A program made the translations under genes and the position numbers. Positions 25,001 to 36,978 of a DNA stretch of 64,000 nt are shown here, piece after piece (position 1 is the stretch's first letter; each line of letters starts with the position of its first letter). The DNA is taken from the NCBI RefSeq assembly GCF_011386835.1, contig NC_088800.1, forward strand, positions 87,411,481-87,475,480, given 5' to 3'. The DNA comes from Chrysemys picta bellii (taxonomy: Eukaryota > Chordata > Testudines > Emydidae). The notes beneath the pieces are model-generated. The model saw only the letters and a list, made by a program, of their open reading frames with translations, ran no database searches and was not told where the DNA came from.

Positions 25001-25884
25001 TTACAGTGACTCAAACCCGCTCTCACACACACGCAGGGCGCTTGCGTGTTGGTGGGCAGACAGCTGCTGTATTTGCAACAGTTTTGATCTGTTGTCGCTT
25101 AAACTGCAGAAGTGGAACACTGCAGCATCTTTAGCTGGACACAGACACTTTTAACAGTAGCCATCCCAGTGCATTGTGATAATAATGCAAATCTTTAGAC
25201 CCACCTAAAAATACCCGGCAGATTAAATTATTTTTCTGGCAACTGGCAAATCCATAAAAAACCCAGCCACGCTGGTCAAATACTGTGAGAGTGTGTGTGA
25301 GGTGCAGCCTCCACTTCCCCATCTGTGCACAGGGCAGCCAAGACCCATCCCCAGTGGGGCAGTCTGGGGGCAGGAACACAGGGAGGGCCATCACCCAGGT
25401 GGGCAGGGGCAAGCCTGGAGCTCTCTTCGTATCCCGTTAATGGAGCATCCAGAATTAACAACCAGAGGTTCACAGGAAGGGCCAAGCTCAGACCAACTCC
25501 TCAGAGGAAGCCTTGTCATTTCTGTACAGTAACTAACATCTCTAGGGCACGTCTCTGGATCCCTGCCGCTCAGCGAGGCAGGTGTGATGCGGGGCGTAGA
25601 GCTGGAGTGATGGGCAAGGTGAGCACAGGGTGTCACAGTGCAAGTGGGCCTTTGGCTGGGTAGGAGAGACCCCGAGGGATGAAACATTGCAGAGCGCCTC
25701 CTACCATGGCAGGAGGCTCCGGGAGCCCGTGTCACACCACAAGCCCCAGCCCCAGCAGCCCTGCTGCGGACTGGTTTTCTGCGGTCCTCTGAATCGGTTC
25801 ATCCACTAAAAAGCGAGGGTGAAACAGAGCAAAGAAACTGCCCGGCTCAGCTGCAGAACAGTCGCAAACCAGCAGGAAATGTTT
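22095..25884. other. Gene-free intronic stretch
   Basis: Unique, moderately GC-rich sequence. The 22850-23330 block (CCTG- and CAGC-rich) may be a diverged dispersed repeat, but no ends could be found. No exons or RNA genes were recognised. Confidence 0.35.
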
Positions 25885-25888
25885 GCCC

Positions 25889-26048
25889 CAAACTGTTGTT
25901 TACATTTACTTCTTCTCCGAGAACGTCGCTATTGACACAATTTCAAATTCAGCATTTCAGTTGCCATGGCAACTCGATACTTTGGTTCTCTGATCATATC
26001 AGTTTACAGTTAGAAAGGGGATGTGAGCACCTAGGTTGTTATGGTAAC
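25889..26048. promoter_or_regulatory. Candidate RFX/forkhead cis-element: two X-boxes and a FOX motif
   Basis: GTTGCCATGGCAAC at 25970-25983 is a perfect palindromic X-box, the ideal RFX dimer site. GTTGTTATGGTAAC at 26035-26048 is a second X-box-like site 51 bases further on. TGTTGTTTACATTT just upstream, at about 25894-25907, contains the forkhead core TGTTTAC. RFX and FOXJ1 sites together are typical of ciliary-gene and some neuronal enhancers. The motifs are seen directly; activity is inferred. Confidence 0.45.
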
Positions 26049-26049
26049 A

Positions 26050-27630
26050 AGGCCCACTCTCCCCTGCCTTCCCTACACACTCTTGTGGAGGGGCTGGCCT
26101 GGCTGGCTGGGGCTCTGCAGCCGGGGGTGGGGGGGGTCGGTTGACTCCTGGGGTTAGCGGAGCTTTATTGGTATTTCTGTGTCTGTAACCGGGGCTGGGG
26201 CACCTCGAGATTTCAGACGGCGCCCTCCCCTCTTTTACTATGATAGGAGCCCAAGTAAATGAATCAATCCTCTGCTTCCAGGGGTCTCAGACAAGCCACA
26301 TTCTCCTGTTAGCACAAGGAGAGCACAAGCCAGCAGAAGGGGGGCAATGGGGCAGTGGGCTCTGCCCAGCACTCGTTCCCGTCCGTCGTCCCCGGCGGGA
26401 TGGGCAGGAGCCGTAGCTGGGCTTTGAGGCGTCTAGCGCCACTGGCCATCCCGTAACTCAGAGCTGTGAGGAGCCTGGACCGCGAGGATGAGACGCTCGA
26501 TGCTGACAGAGTGGGGAATGGAGCCAGTGGAGGGATTCGGTCCCAAACGGCCGCGTACACGAGCACTTTGCCGCCTGTCGCTCTCTGACTCAGGCCTGCA
26601 GAAATTGCTGCACCTTGAATAAACTTGCACAAACCTCAGCTGAGCTCCGCTCCTGCCTGGCCCAGAGGCACAGTGTCTGGGTGGGCTCTCCCAGCGCCAG
26701 TCCCAGTGGCATGTGCGTGAGGCCGTGATCCCATGCACAGTGTCCTGGGAAAGCCCGCGGTCTCTGGCCCCTCCAAGGGGCCAGGCTGTGAGCTCACTGC
26801 AGCACTTCACTCCTGCAGGAGTTTTCCGTGGTAACAGAGCTGCAAAAGCCTCTCTAGCACCTCTGACTCCAGCCCCCGGTTGGCTGGCCTGATCCCTGTG
26901 GAAGAAGGGCAGTGTCCTGTAACAGGGCGGCTTGCCCCTGAGCACCCTGATTGCTGACCCAGCCCCACCCCAGGGGAATCTGGCAATTCCCCATCAAGAG
27001 CAGATGGTGGCTGCGGTGGAGAGGGAAGCCCTGGGAAACAGCAGCTGTGTCTGTAAAGCCCGCAGGGGGCAAGAAGGCTCCCACAGGGCCCTGGGTCAGC
27101 AGGGAGAGCTCAGTGCAGGAAAGGAAGCTGCCAGGGAGCATGAGAAAGAAAGGGTCTCTGGGCTGGCAGACCCTGACCAACCGGGGGGGGGAGGGAGGGG
27201 GAGGAGGGGGAGGGGGCTGGGAGACCCATGGGGGGACTGGAGAAGAGAGGAAGGAAGCGGCCCAGGGAAAACCAGAACACAGACAAGGAGCAGACCTAGC
27301 TGTTCGCTCCAGGTCCCTGGCCTAGGGGCCAGAGGAGTAGGTGGGACTGGATCCCCCCCAGTCCCTAGGAAGGGGGTGCACAAGCCCCTTGTAAGGACTG
27401 TTGAGTCCAGGACGGGGCAGCAGCTGAGCCAAAGACAGGCTGGGCAGGAGCCCCAGAAGGGGGTTAGTTTCTGTTAAAGACGTTGTTGGACTTTGTTTGG
27501 GACCATTGTGACTCGGGAGAGGCTGAACTTGGAGTGTGGCCTAGTGGAGGGCGGAGTTAGCGGGCAGAGAAACCACCGGGGTGAGCATGGGTAGCGGGCC
27601 CTGGCCCTGCGAGAGAGATGCAACACCACA
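26050..27630. other. GC-rich gene-free stretch
   Basis: GC-rich intronic sequence with G-runs (27181-27235). Open frames of up to 181 codons at 26433-27477 overlap on both strands and follow composition. Part of 27280-27600 may be a dispersed LTR-type repeat, but I cannot define ends. Confidence 0.35.
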
Positions 27631-27635
27631 CCTGG

Positions 27636-27774
27636 CCATGAGGGGGCGCCTCGCGGCGAGCGAACTTGGGCCCGTGCCCCCTGCCGTGCCACCAGGGGCA
27701 TCGGGCCAGCGTCAAGGTAGCAGACGACGAAATGCCAGAGTGGGGGGCGCCCAGAGCTCGGCCACTAGGGGCCT
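27636..27774 (+). promoter_or_regulatory. Cluster of CTCF-like core motifs
   Basis: Four same-strand cores fall within 140 bases: CCATGAGGGGGCGCC (27636-27650), CCACCAGGGGCA (27689-27700), CCAGAGTGGGGGGCGCC (27735-27751) and CCACTAGGGGCCT (27762-27774). The first matches the CTCF consensus best. They may belong to a transposon-derived sequence. Binding is inferred. Confidence 0.35.
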
Positions 27775-27779
27775 GGGTG

Positions 27780-28189
27780 GGGGTGACAAGAGATTTCGCT
27801 TCCACGCCCAGACAGCAGGGCAGATGTTGGAGAGGCGCCGGAGCCCAGCTCCCCCGTCGGCATCATCCTGGCTGCTACACGTCCACGGCAAACGTCGGTC
27901 CTGCTGTGGCAGGCCTGTGGTTCTTACACACACCGAGTGCAGGGGAGCTGCTGCCTGGAGTGCCACGGATATCGGGACCCCGAGACACAGTGCTTGTGCA
28001 GCCCGAGCGGCTTTTCTAGGAGGGGAGAGGCAGGCTCTGCCAGCCACTTCCAGGCCGTAGGGTCAGGCCACGGGAGTGGAGCTGGGAGTCCTGGGGGATG
28101 GATTTCTCCTGTCCACCTTCACCACCACGACCAGTGCTTGCACTGGCCCAAATGTCATGAACTGTTTCTAAGCGAATCTCCCTGAAGAC
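27780..28189. other. Gene-free intronic stretch
   Basis: GC-rich sequence that falls off sharply to AT-rich sequence near 28190. No feature was recognised. Confidence 0.35.
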
Positions 28190-29170
28190 CGTATGTTCAG
28201 TTTTAGCCTTAATCAAAGCCACAGCAGCCCTAGCAAAGGAAAACATATGAGTAACCACAAAGTTTCCTTCCAAAGCTCTTTATCATTTGTGTTTAACGTT
28301 TTTTAAAACATATGTGCGAGCCATCTGAATTAGAGTAATATGCATCTATTAGGCAGCAGCAGCTGCAGGTTTTGTGTCTCTGATTAGAACGGATTGGATT
28401 CTGTGGTTTAGTGATGTGCAAAGGATTGGACTTTGGAGAGATTAAAATTATTTTCAGCTTTAAGCACAGTATTTCTAAGCTAATGCACTCAGTCTTGAAT
28501 ATAGATTCATGGACCAAAAAGATTATAAAACATTAAATCTATGTAAATTCAGCTATAAATTTATGTTTGAACAAATTCAACAAGAGATTTGACTTGGGGG
28601 CTTACAGCAAATAGATTTTATTTTAAATGCAATCTTTAACTGCAGTGCCGTATTCCCCTTGAAAATTCCACGGCTGAGTGAATTACCAACAGTCACAGTT
28701 GAGAGCCCAAGCAATTATACCAGAATGTGTTAATAATAAAACAGGAAAATGACTCTGTGTTTGTCTGGTCTAAGGACGAAAACAGATGTTTGCACCACAT
28801 TTCAAAGAGTGGTAGTGACTGGCTCCCTTCACAGGAGACACAGTCAAGGCAGCTGAATGCTGCATCTTTTGGGTAGCATTTGTCCTGTGCATATCAAGGT
28901 CCTGCCTCTCTGTGATACTGAGCTGAGGGAGTTGCTATACAAACTTTTTCTTTATGGTGGAAGCATAAAAATATAGTTAACAAAGGCTCCTTTTGAGTGA
29001 GATTGCAGGAACCCTACAACATCATGAACAAGCTGCCTACACAGATATACATGACAGCTGTGACTGAAGCAATAAACAGGATAATCTGGATTTAAATAAG
29101 CCACAAGAGGGATTTGGCAACATGTAAATTCGCAACTTTATAAAACGTATCCTTTGAAAATTAAGAGCTT
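28190..29170. other. Candidate conserved noncoding region, AT-rich
   Basis: Nearly 1 kb of low-GC unique sequence abutting one of the most GC-rich parts of the intron. It contains many TTTAAA, TAATAATAA and ATTAAA words and no repeat ends. Open frames are short. Confidence 0.27.
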
Positions 29171-31015
29171 GTTTGAAACCAGCAGCTAAGAACAATTACT
29201 CAGGCACACTTCTCCAGTAAGGGTTTAGGGCCGGCCTTTGCAGCAAACTGGAGTGAGAGAAGGGGAGACAAAGTTCCTGCCGCTCCCTGCACTGTGCTAT
29301 TTGTATTAGTTCAATGGTCTAACAGGTGAGACCTGAGTCCAGTGAGTCTCTCTTGGGATCCTGGAGGGGCCAGGGTGGTTTGTTTTAGCATCGGTGCTGT
29401 GGGATGAATATGAAGGGAGGGAAATATCAAAAGCCACACACGCACCCAAATAATACCTACGTGTTAGTCAGTGAGGAGTGCCAGACAATTCCTGGACCCC
29501 AGCCCAGGACTGGCAATAAACCTTTCAGTGTGACAACGAACAGCATAGATAAGCAACAGCCCTCGTGTCCCTTTTCATAACCCCACTGATGGGGAGCGAA
29601 GGAGTGGTGTAAAGAAAACCTGGAGAGCAGCTGAGTGGCTTAGCTGTCCTTTCTGGCTATGCAGCACGATGCCAATGGTAAACCCAATTCCACAGCAGAG
29701 AACCACCCCAGCCAGGTGGGCGGGCATTGGGTAGTGTTCTGGTTACACGCAGCGAGCATGGCAGGCAGGACTGGGAAGGGTTAACTGCTCTGAGGAACAT
29801 GCCTTTGGTGCTGGCTGGCTGCTTGACGTTTATTTTCAACACCACCCGTGAAATAGCGGCAGGTGTTTTTCTCTCCTGTGCACTCGGCACCTGCGCTGCT
29901 ATTGGACACAGCCAGGCAGAGACTGGCAAAAAGGATGTAGGCAAACAGTGCTGGCCATGAAACCCAGACGTGCTCTAAGGCTGGTAAACATGAATTCTGA
30001 CCCACGGGGAACCCATCGGACTAATAAAGGAGAGAAACCGACATGCTGCACAACAGAGCCCCCAAGAGGCCAGCATGTCAGAGGTATGCGTCCCGGAGGT
30101 GCTGCTTCCGTGCAGCATCTCAACTCTGCTTTGGCTTCCCTACAAGTCACTGCCCAAGTGCTCTGGACAGGGACTGGGCACTTAGATAAACATCTGTTCC
30201 CGCACACAGCGCGCTTACATCCAATTTGCTGTTTGCTTTCATCCCTGCCCTGTGTTAGAAAACCCATCTGCCTGTCTTCTAAGCAGCTCCTTCCCATCCA
30301 GTGTCTAAACTCTAGATTATTATCCCCCGGGAATTACTGGGCCAGGCCTGGCTCTAAACTGAATTACACCTTCTTCGCCCTGCATCTCTGTGCAGAGTTC
30401 AGTAGCTTGGGCTTGGAGAGGGGCGGAAATCCCTGAGCAGCTCCCCCACTCCATCGGTGGGGCTTGTATAGGCCCCAGCCCTCCCCATGGCATGATGAGA
30501 GTCTTTTATCGCTGACAGTGTCCTTCAAAGTCAAGCGTTTCCCTCCACCCTGGCTCCTGCCTGCAAGTCTGGCCCCGCGGTGTAGGCAGAGCTTCCAGAC
30601 CTGTATTTATGAGCTCAGCTGTGAAGCAAGAGCGAAATCTTTTAGCAGGTCCCTTCTCGATCTCCAGCGCCCTGCTGTCACTCCTAAGTGCCAGTCTTGC
30701 CTTGCACTTGTCTCCAGGTGCACAGAACTGAACACAATCCCAGAATGTGGTGGGGCTCTCAGATGATTAGCTCTTTATTTTAATTTCTCGGCTCCTGTTT
30801 ATTGTGATCAGATCACCTGAAGGGCTCCTGTAATTAAGAGCTTGTCAGTGGCTCTTCTGTAAATCCCTCATTTGTTTGGTTTGGACTTGAACATCTGCCA
30901 ATGGAGTGCGGGTGTCCCCACCAGGCAGGCGAGGCTCTTAGGCATTTAGTTATACAACAGTTTAGTTCCAGTGCTATGGTAGGGTAACACTGAGTATGTT
31001 AAACACAAAACTATT
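29171..31015. other. Gene-free intronic stretch
   Basis: Unique sequence. An AT-rich subregion at 30760-30900 has TGATCAGATCACCTG and TGTAATTAAGAGC, and could be a small enhancer-type element. No genes were seen. Confidence 0.35.
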
Positions 31016-31200
31016 GGGGGGAGGGAGAGCTCAATGGTTCGAGCATTGGCCTCCTAAACCCAAGGTTATGAGTTCAATCCTTGAGGGGGCCACTTAGGGA
31101 TCTGGGGCAAAATCAGTACTTGGTCCTGCTAGTGAAGGCAGGGGGCTGGACTCAATGACCTTTTGAGGTCCCTTCCAGTTCTAGGAGATAGGATATCTCC
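31016..31200 (+). mobile_element. tRNA-derived SINE
   Basis: The head contains GAGAGCTCAATGGTTCGAGC (A-box region) and GAGTTCAATCCTTGAGGGGG (B-box region). The tail GGGGGCTGGACTCAATGACC ... GAGGTCCCTTCCAG has the same layout as the copy at 21921. Somewhat diverged. Confidence 0.85.
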
Positions 31201-33369
31201 ATATATTTTAAAAAAGAAGGACAATCCCTTTACCTTGGCCAGGCAGGAGGAGGGGCAGTAGGCATCCATCCAGGTACCCACTGGGCCCTTGTCACCCGAG
31301 CGCCTGGCAGAAGATACTGCTCTAACCCTTTGACAAATCCTGCAGCCAAACTCCCGGCTGGCAGACGCCCCGTGTGCAGGAAGGGCGGATCAGGGAGGCC
31401 GTATTTCCAACCGAATTGGGTTCATTTTCATCTCATTAGCCTTAGGGTCATCCCAATCAAGAAGAGGCGCCCTCCACAGTCACAGCCACCAAACACACAG
31501 GAAGGGCCCAGGCAGCAGCAAACCCCTGTATTCCTGAGATATCCCCTGCCCAGAGGCTCCAGGACAGGTGAGTGACAGCAGGCGGCTTCGGGCAGCTTTC
31601 CTAGTTCAGCACCTAGCACCTGGTGTCCTGGCCCATGGTTATGGCACCTGGGCACTACGGAAATAGGCAGATTAATAATAAATTGTCAGAGTCTAGCCCG
31701 GAGCATCAGTGCCGAAGGCGGGCGAGCCCGGCCTTGGGCATGGCCACACAGAGGGGTGGGATTAAACTGGTGCAGGGCCCCTAACAATCAGCATCCACAA
31801 GCACATCTCTAGAAGTGGGCAGTGGCCAGGGAGGGGAGTGGCCAGCCACAGTGCAGGCAGAGGACAGATTCAGGGCATTCCCAGACAGCCTCCCATGTGT
31901 AGGAGACCCAGCTTCTTTTTAAAGCTTCTGTCCCCCGGGATGGAGGCTTCCCCCAGCCCTGCCTGCCCTGGGGGAGACTCGCTGCTCGGCACAGAGGGGA
32001 ACGCACAGCCTGCGCAGTGTCTCCAGGGAGTTAGATCACAACTCGAATGGCTGAGTGGTTTGTGCATGAAAATCTGCTGTGGGGGCCTCTCTTCGCCACC
32101 CCGTCCTGGCCTGCGAGTGGCTGGCCGTGCATACTGCCAGGGATGGCTGCACTACGGGGAGAGGGCTGGCAGGCTCGAGTCTTCCACCCACGTCACAAAG
32201 CCTGGCCTGGCTGGAAGCCATTACCACTGGGAGCCTGCGTGAAATGAGCTCATAAGAGTCAGACCAATTCCTGGTGGGAAGAGAGGCCCAGCAGGCTGTC
32301 TGCTCTGCCTTCCCCCAGGGCTGCATTCCCAGACAGCATTGCAGCTCCTGGAGGCCGGGGAGCACGTCTCCTCCATGCTGCCTGTGGGGCCTGGCCCGCT
32401 GAAGGAGAACGACGACCATGTCTCCGGCTCCAGGACTGTGCAGCAGCAGTGTCCTTGAGCCAGTTCCAGAGGCGTTTGACAGCACATGTTAGAAGGGAGC
32501 CCAGCCTGGTCCTCCCACCTCACCTCCTTCCTTTGGGCCCAGTCCTCGTGGTGCAGCCCCCAGGCATTGCAAGGCAAGGAGCTGCTGCCTCCCAGGCCCC
32601 CTCTCGTCGGGTTCACTCAGATCTCCGAACAGCGGCCACGTTCTGCCATCCGCCAGCCCGACCCAGGTCACCTGCTCCTGTTGTCACCATTTCTGACTCA
32701 GATTAGCATCAGTCAGTCAATTTCACCCACCCTGATCCTTCCATTTGCTCAGACAATTGCATAAGAAAGCAGCCTCTCATGTCTGGGCAATTGTAAACAA
32801 GTGTTCTTGCTGAGCTGGTGTCAAGGTAATTGAAATCCCCAGGATCAGTGACTCTTTGTTAGCGCCTGGCGTTCCAGCCCAGCTCCCAAGGCTAGAGGAC
32901 TCTTAAGTGCTGCTGCTTCTCGTTTGCATCCAGGCCTCTGCTGTCGCAGTTGATCAGCTATGCCCTGTATGTCTCTTCTTCTGGAGACAGGGACCATCTT
33001 CCCCTGCCCCACACGTTCCCCGCCTCCCTGCTGTGTCTGCATCTCATGTACATAAGCACTATAATTACACAACAGTATTTTAGCATCCTGTTAATCCACT
33101 CTCCACATCCCAATTTGCATCCTCACATCTTAAATGCTGAGATTTGAGTTCCTGCTTTGGCCAGCAGAAGGAATAGCGTCTCTGCGCTGGGTAGCCAACT
33201 CTCAGGACAGGCAGTTCTCAGCAGAGGTACGAGCACCATTGCTTCACCTGGAGGAGAGGCTTCAAAAGCTTTGCTCATGAACTGAGACCTTATATATTCC
33301 TTTAGCGATGAGGGGAAGAGGGGATCTGAGCTTCTGTTAAAGCTTTCCAAGTTCTATCCTGTTACAAAA
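31201..33369. other. Gene-free intronic stretch
   Basis: Unique sequence. The AT-richer part at 32690-32870 includes GACAATTGCATAAG and GGCAATTGTAAACAAG, which are SOX/FOX-like words. No protein-like frame; the 149-codon minus frame at 32036-32485 has no recognisable domain. Confidence 0.35.
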
Positions 33370-33835
33370 TAATTACTGGTTTAGAGAAGGGAGATGGGGA
33401 ACATCTGTTTTCTGCCTCATTACACAAGAGCAAGGGGACAGTCACTGAAATAAAAGGCGTGAACTCTAAAATCAGTAAAAGGAAATATGTTTTCACGTAA
33501 CTAGCCCATGGAACTCACTGCCATAGGGAGTTGTTGAGGCAAAGAGCTTAGTAAGATTTGGAAAAGAATTGGACATCATTCTGGATATTCTTGATATCCA
33601 TAGAAATCATAATTAATAGCAATGGATGTTGGACAGGATATTGAACCTCCTGCTTCAAGAGTGGAGCCAATTTCTAACCATTGGAGACTACGGTGAGACC
33701 CAATGTAGGGGGCAAATTATCCCACATTTGCTACTGCAGGGTTCTTACACCTTCCTCTGAAGCATCTCGCTCTGGCCGGTGCTGGAGACAGGCTACTGGT
33801 CTAGATGGAGCATGGGTCTGACCCACAATGCTTTG
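33370..33835 (+). mobile_element. CR1 LINE 3'-end fragment
   Basis: The wording AGTAAAAGGAAATATGTTTT, CCATGGAACTCACTGCCATA and GTTGTTGAGGCAAAGA, ending near ACTGGTCTAGATGGAGCATG, follows the last ORF2 codons and 3' UTR of a common turtle CR1 subfamily, from memory. The opposite orientation of a related tail closes the window at 63814. Confidence 0.75.
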
Positions 33836-35508
33836 TGTTGCTGGGATACTGTGGTGGTGAGTGCAGGGCAAGCCAACACAGAGAGAGAGAGAGAAGAGAA
33901 GTGAAATCATTGCACAAGTCTTGTTTACTCTTCACTGTTGATGGTGCATGTTGATTTTTTGCAGTTAACGTACCTTGGCTCAATGAAAACGGACTAGCCA
34001 GCTCGGCTTTCGTTTCTAGTCAGTCAGTTTCCATTTCTGGTTCTCGTGTCCTTGCACAATGCTGCTAATGTTTGGGTATGCATATTGCAGACACTTCAAG
34101 GGAACAGATGTTCAGCCCCAAAACTAATGTATCTGATTTTCTACTATTACTAAAAAATATGTTCAGCAGCCATGCACCTAGCAGTAATTGTCCAGTCGAC
34201 CCTATCGCAGCCCGGTGAGGTACTGGGGGAGGATTGCTCCCATTTTACTAATGGAATTTGAGGCCCAAAATTGCCACAAAAAGGACCATGGGTTTGGTCA
34301 CCCAACTGCAGACACACAGGGCCTGGCTACTTTGGGTGCTGAGCACCCACCATCGCAGTGGGAGCTTTGGGTGTTATGCACCCCTGCCTGATAAGCAGGC
34401 CCCATGGTGGTTTGTTGAACCCCCGGAACTAGTGGCCACTTTTTAAAATTTTGGCTTAAGTGGCCTGTGCTGGGTCATGGGGGAGGCTGGGTCAGAACAT
34501 AGATGAAAACTCAGAACTCCTGATTCCCAGGCCTGTGCTCAAAGCACAAGGCCAGTTCTCCTTCTCCGGCACCAGGCAGTGGTGTGGGAAGGGCAGGACT
34601 GGAGCTGGCCAGGGGTCTGTGCAGACAGTTTTCCCATCAAGAAATACAGTTTTGTCAACACCCACATTTGTTTGCCAATGAAAAATGGAACCAAAAGGAA
34701 ACAACCTTTGAATTCAGATTGCTGGTTTGAAATGAAACATTTTGTTTCAAAATTTCCTGTGGGAAAAGCAACATTTTTCAACCAACCATTTTTCACACAG
34801 ATGTTTTTGCTTGGAGTTTCTCTCGGGAAAAGCGTCGGTTTTCCAAGCAGCGCTAGTCAGGACAGAGCGACGGGAGCAGGCTGAGCTGGTGCTGGTGGAC
34901 ACGTGCACAGGTACACTCGAGGGCCGCCTCTGGCCACACCTGTTCCTGTGGCGCAGCCCCTCGCTCCAGGGGTATCCCTGTGAACGCAGCCGGCCTGCCA
35001 GGCCGAGGGAGCAAGGCTGGCCAAATCTGGCTCACAGTTTTGACTCTCAGACTCCCAGGATCTCTTCAGTTGCTCGGATTCCATTGTGCCCCCATCCTGA
35101 GTGTCTGCTATTCCCAGGTCTCCCATGAAAATCACACAGCCTCTGATTAGCTGCTGGTAGCGAGAGCGTGACAAGACGCAATTCTGGGTGGAGGAGATTA
35201 GTGAGTCACTTCTCCCCTGCACCACGTGCGCCCATGACCCGCTGCACACGGCAAGGGAGGGGGTTGCTGTAGAGAATTCACTGCTGTAACAGCCCGTAAC
35301 CCTCCTGGAATCCACATCCCCCACCACACTGTGCAGAGCTACCCAAGCATGACAGCCTGAGTGACGTGCTTCCCACAGAGTGACTTCCCTCGGGCTACTT
35401 GGTCTGCCACCCAATTGCAGCCCGGGGCTCTTGCATCCGGCCTCGCTGGATGGGAAGAACTCAGGCGCCCGCACTAGCTGTCAGCTGGAGGAACTGGCTG
35501 CAGCTCCT
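33836..35508. other. Gene-free intronic stretch
   Basis: Unique sequence with a short GA run near 33880. A TTTTCCAATG-style A/T-rich repeat of unknown class lies at 34620-34850, like the one at 8650. No genes were seen. Confidence 0.4.
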
Positions 35509-35577
35509 GACGTAACCAGGGGTCAGCTACTGCGGCACGTGTGCCAAAGGCAGCACGTGGGCTGATTTTTAGTGGCA

Positions 35578-36945
35578 CGCTGCTGCCAGCCTGGGTCCCG
35601 GCCGCCGGCCCCGCTCGGCCCGCTGCCAGCCAGGGTCCCGGCCGCCGGCCCCGCTCGGCCCGCTGCTGCCAGCCTGGGTCCCGGCCGCCGGCCCCGCTCG
35701 GCCCGCTGCTGCCAGCCAGGGTCCCGGCCGCCGGCCCCGCTCGGCCCGCTGCTGCCAGCCTGGGTCCCGGCCGCCGGCCCCGCTCGGCCCGCTGCTGCCA
35801 GCCTGGGTCCCGGCCGCCGGCCCCGCTCGGCCCGCTGCTGCCAGCCTGGGTCCCGGCCGCCGGCCCCGCTCGGCCCGCTGCTGCCAGCCTGGGTCCCGGC
35901 CGCCGGCCCCGCTCGGCCCGCTGCTGCCAGCCAGGGTCCCGGCCGCCGGCCCCGCTCGGCCCGCTGCTGCCAGCCAGGGTCCCGGCCGCCGGCCCCGCTC
36001 GGCCCGCTGCTGCCAGCCAGGGTCCCGGCCGCCGGCCCCGCTCGGCCCGCTGCTGCCAGCCAGGGTCCCGGCCGCCGGCCCCGCTCGGCCCGCTGCTGCC
36101 AGCCAGGGTCCCGGCCGCCGGCCCCGCTCGGCCCGCTGCTGCCAGCCAGGGTCCCGGCCGCCGGCCCCGCTCGGCCCGCTGCTGCCAGCCAGGGTCCCGG
36201 CCGCCGGCCCCGCTCGGCCCGCTGCTGCCAGCCAGGGTCCCGGCCGCCGGCCCCGCTCGGCCCGCTGCCAGCCAGGGTCCCGGCCGCCGGCCCCGCTCGG
36301 CCCGCTGCTGCCAGCCAGGGTCCCGGCCGCCGGCCCCGCTCGGCCCGCTGCTGCCAGCCTGGGTCCCGGCCGCCGGCCCCGCTCGGCCCGCTGCTGCCAG
36401 CCTGGGTCCCGGCCGCCGGCCCCGCTCGGCCCGCTGCTGCCAGCCAGGGTCCCGGCCGCCGGCCCCGCTCGGCCCGCTGCTGCCAGCCAGGGTCCCGGCC
36501 GCCGGCCCCGCTCGGCCCGCTGCTGCCAGCCAGGGTCCCGGCCGCCGGCCCCGCTCGGCCCGCTGCCAGCCTGGGTCCCGGCCGCCGGCCCCGCTCGGCC
36601 CGCTGCCAGCCTGGGTCCCGGCCGCCGGCCCCGCTCGGCCCGCTGCCAGCCTGGGTCCCGGCCGCCGGCCCCGCTCGGCCCGCTGCTGCCAGCCAGGGTC
36701 CCGGCCGCCGGCCCCGCTCGGCACGCTGCTGCCAGCCAGGGTCCCGGCCGACGGCCCCGCTCGGCCCGCTGCCAGCCAGGGTCCCGGCCGACGGCCCCGC
36801 TCGGCCCGCTGCTGCCAGCCAGGTTCCCGGCCGCCGGCCCCGCTCGGCCCGCTGCCAGCCAGGGTCCCGGCCGCCGGCCCGGCTCGGCCCGCTGCCAGCC
36901 AGGGTCCCGGCCGCCGGCCCGGCTCGGCCCGCTGCTGCCAGCCTG
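35578..36945. repeat. CpG-dense minisatellite, about 32.5 copies of a 43/40-bp unit
   Basis: The landmark GCCAG recurs 33 times between 35585 and 36937. Of the 32 intervals, 24 are 43 bp and 8 are 40 bp, the shorter ones lacking one of two GCT triplets. Units differ by CTGGG or CAGGG after GCCAGC. Rarer variants (GACGGCC, GGCTCGGCC) are shared by neighbouring units. Each unit keeps about six CpGs. As 43 is not a multiple of three and the unit lacks stops in most frames, open frames of 467-543 codons appear on both strands; they are not genes. Confidence 0.97.
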
Positions 36946-36978
36946 GATTATGGAACCGGGCCAGCAGCAAGCTGAGCA

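Noticed and set aside
26932..27477. 181-codon + strand frame
   Set aside because: It is G-run-driven, with frames open on both strands and no recognisable family.
35578..36945. CRISPR-like repeat array
   Set aside because: Units are contiguous, without unique spacers, and the genome is vertebrate. It is a minisatellite.
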